Part shown: piece after piece, positions 1-4,620 of the stretch | Numbering within the stretch: the first letter of the stretch is position 1 | How the letters are laid out: every line of letters begins with the position of its first letter | Source of the DNA: Nitrospira sp. ST-bin4 | GTDB taxonomy: Bacteria; Nitrospirota; Nitrospiria; Nitrospirales; Nitrospiraceae | DNA length: 6,377 nucleotides | NCBI GenBank assembly: GCA_002083565.1 | Contig: MSXM01000045.1 | Location: 1 to 6,377 of the forward strand | Direction of reading: 5' to 3' | Notes under the pieces: generated by a model | The model's database searches: none | Told to the model about the DNA's origin: nothing | The model's input: the letters and a program-made list of their open reading frames with translations, nothing else | Position numbers and translations under genes: made by a program

Positions 1-8
1 GCTGCCAT
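1..8 (-). CDS. 5' end of a gene leaving the window on the left (only Met-Ala and part of a third codon)
   Basis: Read on the minus strand, an ATG at 8-6 is followed by GCA and two bases of a third codon before the window ends. A purine-rich TAAGGAGGT lies at 23-15, leaving 7 bases between AGGAGG (21-16) and the ATG, which is close to ideal for translation initiation. The call rests on this start signal alone, because almost no coding sequence is visible. The product cannot be guessed. The gene would be transcribed leftwards, in the same direction as the coiled-coil lipoprotein gene at 354-650 but more than 340 bp downstream of it, so it probably has its own promoter. Confidence 0.55.
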
Positions 9-14
9 AATGGC

Positions 15-23
15 ACCTCCTTA
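15..23 (-). promoter_or_regulatory. Consensus Shine-Dalgarno sequence of the left-edge gene
   Basis: On the minus strand the sequence TAAGGAGGT matches the 16S rRNA anti-Shine-Dalgarno complement over nine bases. It sits 7 bases (counted from AGGAGG) before an ATG at 8-6. It is the strongest ribosome binding site in the window and is the reason for calling a gene start at the left edge. Confidence 0.6.
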
Positions 24-353
24 TATCAAACAAACAACCTTCAGCATTGCGCACAGTTCTGGTTCAATAAGAGCACATGGAGCCTCTCTTTAAGATCCCA
101 CTATGCTTCACATTCGTATGAGGATAGTACTCTATGAAAGTCTCCTTTGCAAGCATCCCCTGTTCTTCTGCTCTTGAGCGTATGATCGTGCCTTTGCTCC
201 ACTAAACGGCTCCTGGATACCGGACATGCTAGGCTATGCGGTCAATTGGCAATACCCCAGATACGGTCTTACAAAGAGTGAGAACTACGCAAATACTCAT
301 TTTTCTAGACCCTTTAGCCGATTCTCTACGGCCCTGCGCGCCTGAACTCTCGC
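24..353. other. 330-bp intergenic stretch with no supported gene
   Basis: This stretch lies between the start of the left-edge minus-strand gene and the stop codon of the lipoprotein gene at 354. I found no reading frame with a plausible start, no tRNA-like fold and no clear rho-independent terminator. A 27-codon frame opening at ATG 10 on the plus strand is merely antisense to the ribosome binding site of the left-edge gene. A weak minus-strand promoter-like pair exists, TTGCAA with 17 bases of spacing and TACTAT (the latter at 129-124). Each hexamer matches consensus at only 4 of 6 positions, so it is noted rather than called. The stretch looks more AT-rich than the right half of the window. 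Confidence 0.5.
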
Positions 354-650
354 TTACTCAATCGGTATCGTAGTTGCGGGAGGATAGCTTGGTTTTCGGC
401 GACTTACGAAATCCTGATCAATCGCCTTTAGGGCGTCCAACTGGGACGTCAGCTCCTCAATGCGCCGATCGCGCTCCTTGACTTGCCGCTGGAGGGACTT
501 GACTAGATCCGATTCAATGGCAGTCGATTCACTTCTCTGCACATTCTTGGACCCGGATACTGTAGAGAGTGATTCACACCCGCCCAGAATAAAAGCGCAG
601 AACAAACCAATGACGGAAAGACTACAGGGCGTCTGGTAGATCATCTTCAT
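354..650 (-). CDS. Small coiled-coil lipoprotein of unknown function
   Basis: This 98-residue protein has a lipoprotein signal peptide: a short basic N-terminus, a hydrophobic stretch at residues 10-23, and a lipobox Leu-Gly-Gly-Cys with the acylated cysteine at residue 25. Glu follows the cysteine instead of Asp, so by the enterobacterial Lol rule it would go to the outer membrane. After a Ser/Thr-rich linker, residues about 46-77 are highly charged with heptad-spaced hydrophobics (Leu49, Leu53, Val57, Ile64, Leu67, Leu71, Leu74), which indicates a coiled coil. The tail is Pro-rich. I do not recognise the family; size and layout recall murein-lipoprotein-like oligomers, but that is analogy only. 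The start at 650 has no Shine-Dalgarno sequence (TACCTTTAAA precedes it). A second ATG at 644 would keep the signal peptide and is equally unsupported. No neighbour suggests a role. Confidence 0.75.
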   Translation of the reverse strand: MKMIYQTPCSLSVIGLFCAFILGGCESLSTVSGSKNVQRSESTAIESDLVKSLQRQVKERDRRIEELTSQLDALKAIDQDFVSRRKPSYPPATTIPIE

Positions 651-941
651 TTTAAAGGTATCTCACGACCCGTCACATCGCGCAAGAGCAATTTCAAATC
701 TCTCTACCTTCCAAAATCGAGAAAGGTTCATCACAAGCACAGGGACAAATATCCAAGAAAACAAAAGATGGCCGGCCTCTGGGATGAGTGGCAGGGTGGT
801 CACTTGGCAGCATGTCGCCTCAGGCATCGGAATCAGCGAGAGGTTCAGCGGGTCGCATGAGCTTTTCCATAGCCTGTTAGAGCGGCTGCCCTTGCGTCTA
901 TCGACGACAGGATCCTAAAATAGTCACGCTACAGCTTTCCA
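651..941. other. Divergent intergenic spacer between the two outward-facing genes
   Basis: This 291-bp stretch separates the minus-strand lipoprotein gene (start 650) from the plus-strand adhesin-E-like gene (start 942), so it should carry promoters for both. Only one weak plus-strand candidate is visible, near 892-921. It contains an 8-bp palindrome GGCCGGCC at 770-777 and two short frames: 768-860 plus (30 residues, beginning MAGLWDEW) and 784-918 plus (44 residues). Neither has a Shine-Dalgarno sequence, and I do not call them genes. I see no RNA gene or repeat array. Confidence 0.45.
892..921 (+). promoter_or_regulatory. Possible sigma-70-type promoter for the adhesin-E-like gene
   Basis: TTGCGT at 892-897 and TAAAAT at 916-921 are separated by 18 bases. 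The -10 element matches consensus at 5 of 6 positions, but the -35 element matches only at 3 of 6. Transcription would begin near 928, leaving a leader of only about 14 bases before the ATG at 942. That fits the lack of a ribosome binding site there. The call is weak and based on pattern only. Confidence 0.25.
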
Positions 942-1439
942 ATGCATATACCAGCAGACACCATCATGGGTATACAACGCAATGTTCGCTATAGCCAATA
1001 TCCGTTTATCAAGCACACTGATACCGGCCTCATTCTTTGCCTGCTATTACAGTGTTTGTTGCTGGCATTCGGAGATCACCAGGCATCTGCGGAATGGGTG
1101 GCAGTTGAGAAGCCTTATCCGGTTCGTGAATTACAGACCCTCTACATTGATCCCGCGACTATACGCAGGGAAGACAACCTAGTGGAGGTCTGGCAATTGA
1201 CGGACTATAGGTGGATGCAAGGGGGCCCAAAAGCAACTCCTCGCTTTTTATCGACCACAACCCACAAACAGTTCAAATGCACGGGCAAACGCCTTCGACT
1301 ATTGGCCTATACTGAGTTCTCGCACCGAATGGCTGCCGGCAACGCATCGAACGGTTATGTCGACAAGGATAGGTGGTTACCGGTTGAAGCGGATAGTATC
1401 AATGAAGCGTTGTGGAACACTCTCTGTAACCAGCCATAA
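942..1439 (+). CDS. Exported surface-adhesin protein E-like domain protein
   Basis: The protein has 165 residues from the ATG at 942, or 157 from an in-frame ATG at 966. Neither start has a Shine-Dalgarno sequence. An unusually long N-region precedes a hydrophobic core (LILCLLLQCLLLAFG), and a signal-peptidase-I site is likely at Ala-Ser-Ala before Glu-Trp. The mature part has the pattern I associate with the Adhesin_E family (surface-adhesin protein E, named from Haemophilus): an opening Trp-Val, then YIDPATIRR and VEVWQLTDY. A 'KQFKC' cysteine follows, then a lysine/arginine-rich turn (GKRLRLL) and a closing WLPV... LWNTLC. The two mature cysteines probably form a disulfide. In most bacteria this domain occurs in small periplasmic or outer-membrane proteins with no proven adhesin role, so the name indicates fold only. 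A gap of 68 bp separates it from the next gene on the same strand. Confidence 0.75.
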   Translation: MHIPADTIMGIQRNVRYSQYPFIKHTDTGLILCLLLQCLLLAFGDHQASAEWVAVEKPYPVRELQTLYIDPATIRREDNLVEVWQLTDYRWMQGGPKATPRFLSTTTHKQFKCTGKRLRLLAYTEFSHRMAAGNASNGYVDKDRWLPVEADSINEALWNTLCNQP

Positions 1440-1507
1440 TCCGGCACGGCGGGCCTCTCAAATCTTGCCGGTAACGGTCAGCATCGGTTCTCGTCAACAC
1501 ATACCCT

Positions 1508-2080
1508 ATGCTTGCTAAATGGGTACTGATCACGGCTGGAGTCGTTATAGTCGCTACAGGCATTTTCCTTTGGAGAAATGAATTCATGCGCACGCAAGCT
1601 ACGCCTCCACCGGAACGAGAAGAGGTGATTGCGGACATCATCCGGAACTGGCAGAATACTCACCCGGCAGGGCAGCGGTTTAGCCTCCTACCCACCTTCA
1701 ACAACGACGCAGTTTTTGACAAAGAAACCGGCCTTGTATGGGAATTATCGCCGCAGGCAGCAACTGTCACGTGGAACGAGGCCCGCACCACTTGTGTCAA
1801 TCGGGTCATAGGCGGACAAAAGGGGTGGCGGCTACCTGCTCCAAGCGAAATGCGCAGTCTGGTGGGTCCGGCAGTCGATGCCCCAGGTCCAAACCTTCCC
1901 CCGGGGCACCCCTTTCTGAACGTCCAACCGACTTCCTACTGGACGGTCGTGCCGGAAGCAAACCAACCTTCCTACGCACGATATGTCGATGCGTTCCTGG
2001 GTAATGTGCTCAGCCTCGTCAGAATTTACACATTTCCCGTGTGGTGCGTCCAAGGCCCTATGAATACCGATGCCTATTGA
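1508..2080 (+). CDS. Membrane-anchored DUF1566 (Lcl C-terminal-like) domain protein
   Basis: The protein has 190 residues. Residues 5-22 form one hydrophobic helix (WVLITAGVVIVATGIFLW) not followed by a clear cleavage site, so it is probably an N-terminal membrane anchor with the rest in the periplasm. A Pro/Glu-rich linker (32-39) leads to a DUF1566-type domain from about residue 66 to 183. Its signature elements are present in order: FDKETGLVWE (70-79), WNEARTTC (89-96), GWRLPAPSEMRSL (106-118), SYW in the middle, and a closing VWCVQG (178-183). Cys96 and Cys180 are the usual pair and may form a disulfide. Related domains occur in the Legionella collagen-like protein and many bacterial surface proteins; the fold resembles C-type-lectin/FGE-like modules and the ligand is unknown. 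No Shine-Dalgarno sequence precedes the ATG, but the start is fixed by the anchor helix. Together with the upstream gene it makes a pair of envelope proteins. Confidence 0.75.
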   Translation: MLAKWVLITAGVVIVATGIFLWRNEFMRTQATPPPEREEVIADIIRNWQNTHPAGQRFSLLPTFNNDAVFDKETGLVWELSPQAATVTWNEARTTCVNRVIGGQKGWRLPAPSEMRSLVGPAVDAPGPNLPPGHPFLNVQPTSYWTVVPEANQPSYARYVDAFLGNVLSLVRIYTFPVWCVQGPMNTDAY

Positions 2081-2167
2081 GAGATCCGGAAAAACGTCGC
2101 ACATAAAATAGAGTGTCTTCGGCTGCCGGACCACTGTAGAATGCCAGGTGGTTACAATTTCGGTGCA

Positions 2168-2172
2168 GGGAG
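2168..2172 (+). promoter_or_regulatory. Ribosome binding site that decides the pyrE start
   Basis: GGGAG lies 5 bases before the ATG at 2178 and 8 bases before a second ATG at 2181. The longer frame opening with GTG at 2148 has no comparable site. This favours one of the two tandem ATGs as the real start. Confidence 0.55.
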
Positions 2173-2177
2173 AAGGG

Positions 2178-2759
2178 ATGATGGGTTCACCGCGAGAACA
2201 ACTGGCGAAGGCCTTCCATGATACGCAGTCCTTCAAGTGGGATGCCGAGAAGGGATTTAAGCTGGCGTCCGGAGAAATCAGCCCTTTCTATGTCGATTGT
2301 CGCACGCTCGTGGCCCACCCAGAGGCCCGCCGGCTGGTGGCTGAGCTAGCCTATGCCAGGCTTACGGGGATTGAACTGGACTGCCTCGGTGGACTCGAAA
2401 TCGGAGCGATCCCCATTGCGGTGACTATCTCGGACTTTGCCTGTGCGGCGGCACATCAACGGCTGTGGAGGACCTTCGTGGTAAGAAAACAGGCCAAAGA
2501 TCACGGCTTGGGAAAACTGATCGAGGGAAGTATTCGCCCGGGCGACCGCGCTCTGATTGTGGACGATGTCCTCACAAGCGGCGGGTCACTGCTCAAAGCC
2601 GTCGCAGCCGCTCGTGAGGCTGGATTACGAGTCGATCATGCGTTGGTGATTGTCGACCGTCAAGAACAGGACGGGAAAGCCAGAGTGGAACGGGAACAGC
2701 TCTCACTCATCAGTCTCCTCACCGTGCAAGACCTGCTAGTCGCTCTCAAACGACCATAG
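2178..2759 (+). CDS. pyrE: Orotate phosphoribosyltransferase
   Basis: This cytosolic enzyme joins orotate to PRPP to make orotidine 5'-monophosphate, the fifth step of de novo pyrimidine synthesis. The 193-residue length suits the family. Visible signatures, numbered from the ATG at 2178: the orotate-side segment SPFYVDCRTL (35-44); GGLEIGAIPIA (71-81), a family segment; VRKQAKDHG (102-110), whose Lys/Arg residues correspond to the catalytic-loop and PRPP-contacting residues; and the PRPP-binding motif VDDVLTSGGS (128-137). A GTG at 2148 would add ten residues that look non-coding, and the Shine-Dalgarno evidence favours 2178 or 2181. It follows the DUF1566 gene by 97 bp. Promoter-like bits exist in the gap (TAAAAT at 2104-2109, TAGAAT at 2137-2142), but none has a good -35 at proper spacing. 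No other pyr gene is nearby. Confidence 0.93.
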   Translation: MMGSPREQLAKAFHDTQSFKWDAEKGFKLASGEISPFYVDCRTLVAHPEARRLVAELAYARLTGIELDCLGGLEIGAIPIAVTISDFACAAAHQRLWRTFVVRKQAKDHGLGKLIEGSIRPGDRALIVDDVLTSGGSLLKAVAAAREAGLRVDHALVIVDRQEQDGKARVEREQLSLISLLTVQDLLVALKRP

Positions 2760-2789
2760 ACACAACCTTACAGACTCTGTCCCTCATCG

Positions 2790-3107
2790 TTATCGGCAAT
2801 GAAACTGAATCCCCCAACGCCGTTCCTCTATGGCTTCTTCCTGCCCTTCGATCGGACTAATCACGCGTATCCGACCTTTGGTTTCTCCTTCACGAACGAT
2901 CGCATATGATCGGTCGCCGCACTTCTTGTCGATAACTGTGAGTGCTTCCTTACGGAATGAGGATAGAACGGAACCCTGTTCCCCCTTAAAGGGATACACA
3001 ACCACGCCGCCGTTCTCGTGTTCTTGAATGAGCTTGGCTCCATCGGCACAACCGACAAGAGTCGAAACTACAGCCGCAACAGTCACGCTTGACCAGAGTT
3101 TTCTCAT
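2790..3107 (-). CDS. Small hypothetical lipoprotein
   Basis: This reads as 105 residues from an ATG at 3107. The frame stays open to another ATG at 3161, but those 18 extra residues would spoil the signal peptide. From 3107 the start is classic: MRKLW, a hydrophobic core, then Leu-Val-Gly-Cys with the lipid-bearing cysteine at residue 20. The residue after the cysteine is Ala, consistent with outer-membrane sorting by the enterobacterial rule. The mature part has a GGVVVYPFKG strand-like segment, one internal Cys in the DKKCGD segment, a REGETKGRIRV segment, and a closing WGIQFHC. The two mature cysteines could pair. I do not recognise a named family. The gene converges with pyrE (30 bp between stops) and diverges from the rhodanese gene. 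There is no Shine-Dalgarno sequence, but a promoter candidate places transcription initiation at or very near the ATG, suggesting a leaderless message. Confidence 0.72.
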   Translation of the reverse strand: MRKLWSSVTVAAVVSTLVGCADGAKLIQEHENGGVVVYPFKGEQGSVLSSFRKEALTVIDKKCGDRSYAIVREGETKGRIRVISPIEGQEEAIEERRWGIQFHCR

Positions 3108-3118
3108 GGTTCTATTAT
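3089..3118 (+). promoter_or_regulatory. Sigma-70-type promoter candidate for the rhodanese gene
   Basis: TTGACC at 3089-3094 and TATTAT at 3113-3118 are separated by 18 bases, and each hexamer matches consensus at 5 of 6 positions. Transcription would start around 3125, giving a leader of about 35 bases that includes the GGAGG ribosome binding site. The element lies partly inside the start of the opposite-strand lipoprotein gene, and its -10 overlaps that gene's own -10 candidate. Confidence 0.5.
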
Positions 3119-3142
3119 GAACATAGTCTGTTCCGGTCTCAA
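3114..3142 (-). promoter_or_regulatory. Sigma-70-type promoter candidate for the 2790-3107 lipoprotein gene
   Basis: On the minus strand TTGAGA (3142-3137) and CATAAT (3119-3114) are separated by exactly 17 bases, each matching consensus at 5 of 6 positions. Six bases separate the -10 from the ATG at 3107, so the predicted first transcribed base is at or next to the A of the start codon. This agrees with the absence of a Shine-Dalgarno sequence. The -10 shares five bases with the opposing promoter's -10. Confidence 0.45.
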
Positions 3143-3150
3143 TATGCCAG

Positions 3151-3155
3151 GGAGG
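3151..3155 (+). promoter_or_regulatory. Ribosome binding site of the rhodanese gene
   Basis: GGAGG lies 4 bases before the ATG at 3160 and 7 bases before an adjacent ATG at 3163. The spacing slightly favours the second ATG; the products differ by one methionine. Confidence 0.65.
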
Positions 3156-3159
3156 AAAC

Positions 3160-3588
3160 ATGATGAGGTTCTATAGAATCGTCGCGGTCGGGTGCCTGGT
3201 TGCCGCAAGCCTGACGTTCAGTGAGATCGCTCAATCCCACCATTCGTATCTGATGACCGTGCAACAATTGCAATCCGGTCTTTCCATGGCTCGGTTCATG
3301 ACCCAGAAAGGTTTCATATTGGTGGATGTCCGCTCGCCGGAGGAGCATCTAGCCGGCAGCATCCCCGGCACCGACCGCAATATCGACTTCCGCGAGATCC
3401 AGTCGCGCCATCGTGAGATCGGCGCAAAACTGGAGGACCATATCGTCGTCTATTGCCAATCAGGACGTCGGAGCAATATCGCAGCGGAGACCCTGGCGGA
3501 TCTCGGATATCGCCATGTCTACAATGTTGAAGGCAGCATGAATGCATGGATAGAAGCGGGGTTTCCGGTCGTGCACTCGCAGCAATAG
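3160..3588 (+). CDS. Exported single-domain rhodanese-like sulfurtransferase
   Basis: The protein has 142 residues. Residues 1-26 form a Sec-type signal peptide (basic MMRFYR, hydrophobic IVAVGCLVAASL, probable cleavage after Ala-Gln-Ser), so it should act in the periplasm. One rhodanese domain covers about residues 33-138. It carries the typical FILVDVRSPEEHLAGSIPG segment (52-70, with the usual Asp-Val-Arg and His), the active-site loop CQSGRRS (99-105) with catalytic Cys99, and the closing GSMNAWIEAGFPV. The intact Cys and Arg-rich loop imply it can form a persulfide. Rhodaneses transfer sulfane sulfur from donors such as thiosulfate or polysulfide to thiol or cyanide acceptors; the real substrate here is unknown. 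It stands alone on its strand, diverging from a lipoprotein gene and converging with the glycosidase-family gene, so no partner is implied by an operon. Confidence 0.88.
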   Translation: MMRFYRIVAVGCLVAASLTFSEIAQSHHSYLMTVQQLQSGLSMARFMTQKGFILVDVRSPEEHLAGSIPGTDRNIDFREIQSRHREIGAKLEDHIVVYCQSGRRSNIAAETLADLGYRHVYNVEGSMNAWIEAGFPVVHSQQ

Positions 3589-3681
3589 CCGTTCCTCTCA
3601 ACAGACAACGACATGTGTGCAGTATCTTCCCTCGTTAACCGGCTGGGATGCAACGTGTGACGATTCTCGTCCCACCATATC

Positions 3682-4587
3682 TTAGCGCCGGCTGACACCG
3701 ATGACCGTCGGTAATGGGATGTGCGCGGAGGTGTTGCCGCCAAACAAGGCCTTCCAGAAAAGTCGATTCTCATTCTGCTGGTCTCTCTGCCACAGTGACT
3801 CCGAAACAAGTACGTCTGACGATGAGCCTCCATCCATAGCCATTGCCTGACGCACGATGGACAACGTATCCCGCAGACATCGGCCAATATCATACAGCGA
3901 CGTGACATCTCGGCTCTTGAAGACGAGAATGCGTCCCTTGTCTGTTTCAGCAATGATTGTTTGATACGCCCGTTTCCCTGTCTGACGAACACGAATGGTC
4001 CTATTCCGGTCCAAGAGCATCAGCGCCTGGGCTGCCTCCTGATAGGGCGGATGTTGCTCATCAAAGGCCTCAACCGCCAAGTCGAGTACCCGAGCCTTCT
4101 TCACACCTGAAACCAAAGGCTCCGCGACAAATACTCCCTGCCATGTTGTGTGCCGGCGGCTCCCCAATGACCGGCCGTCTTTATACAGCAAGCCGAGATA
4201 GGCGAAGTTTTCACGAAACAAGCCCGCGTTGAAAATGACATCATGGCCCGTCCGCTTCTGCCAGTCTTCGATTGTCGGAGGCTGTGCAAGATTTTCATGC
4301 GCATAGTGATGGATCGCAAACCTGGCAAGATCCGGATCGATCTCAATGGCCAGCAAGGACGGCACGGCCGGACAAGGCTCGCCCGGATTCCACACTGACA
4401 CAGCAACACCATCCGCAAGCTGTTCCCACTTGATATTCTCAGCAAAAGCGACGCAGGGCAAAGTGCAAAGCGCAAGCACATAGCCGAATAGACGCCCCGC
4501 CGTCCCGCCAGCGACAGTCGGGAACCGCCGCCTCGCGATTGCATCGGATCCTCCGCGGTGAACAGCTGACATGAAGTCGTCGATCAT
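3682..4587 (-). CDS. Exported phosphodiester glycosidase (NAGPA/DUF2233) family protein
   Basis: The protein has 301 residues from the ATG at 4587, or 296 from an ATG at 4572; neither has a good ribosome binding site. A long N-region (about 30 residues with an ARRRF basic patch) precedes a hydrophobic stretch GYVLALCTLPCVAFA, with cleavage likely before Glu-Asn, so the enzyme should be periplasmic. The mature part has landmarks of the family that includes the mammalian 'uncovering enzyme' N-acetylglucosamine-1-phosphodiester alpha-N-acetylglucosaminidase: VIFNAGLF and LGLLYKDGRSLG in the first half, KRAYQTIIAE and GRILVFKS in the middle, AMAMDGGSSSDVLV, and a closing PTVIGVSRR. Asn-Ala-Gly replaces the Asn-Gly-Gly commoner in the family, as I recall for YigE-like members. 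Bacterial members are thought to cleave sugar-phosphodiester linkages, possibly in envelope glycans; the substrate is unknown here. It lies 33 bp downstream of the hybrid kinase on the same strand, so co-transcription is likely. Confidence 0.82.
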   Translation of the reverse strand: MIDDFMSAVHRGGSDAIARRRFPTVAGGTAGRLFGYVLALCTLPCVAFAENIKWEQLADGVAVSVWNPGEPCPAVPSLLAIEIDPDLARFAIHHYAHENLAQPPTIEDWQKRTGHDVIFNAGLFRENFAYLGLLYKDGRSLGSRRHTTWQGVFVAEPLVSGVKKARVLDLAVEAFDEQHPPYQEAAQALMLLDRNRTIRVRQTGKRAYQTIIAETDKGRILVFKSRDVTSLYDIGRCLRDTLSIVRQAMAMDGGSSSDVLVSESLWQRDQQNENRLFWKALFGGNTSAHIPLPTVIGVSRR

Positions 4588-4620
4588 GGCATATGGCCGA
4601 TAGATCGTTGTCTGGGCTGA

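Noticed and set aside
768..860. 30-codon frame beginning MAGLWDEW, reminiscent of the AGLWxxW segment of SRAP/YedK/HMCES proteins
   Set aside because: The likeness is limited to a few residues. Upstream and downstream translation does not continue the family pattern in any frame, and there is no ribosome binding site, so a pseudogene call is not justified.
784..918. 44-codon plus-strand frame in the divergent spacer
   Set aside because: It has no ribosome binding site and no recognisable sequence, and the frame is simply open through the neighbouring antisense region.
1832..2236. 134-codon minus-strand frame across the end of the DUF1566 gene and the start of pyrE
   Set aside because: It overlaps two well-supported plus-strand genes and has no domain features; it is a shadow frame.
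2770..2780. ACAGA-C-TCTGT inverted repeat after pyrE
   Set aside because: The one-base loop cannot form a hairpin as such and there is no T-tract. It is probably chance.
3108..3161. Longer form of the minus-strand lipoprotein starting at 3161
   Set aside because: The 18 extra residues would precede a textbook lipoprotein signal peptide and would overlap the ribosome binding site and start of the rhodanese gene.
3659..3671. Perfect 5-bp hairpin GACGA-TTC-TCGTC between the convergent genes, possible terminator
   Set aside because: The stem is short and not followed by a T-tract on either strand, so a rho-independent terminator is not supported.
3519..3992. 157-codon minus-strand frame overlapping the ends of the rhodanese and glycosidase-family genes
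   Set aside because: It is out of frame with two recognised families, and its Cys/Arg-rich composition is typical of a shadow frame.
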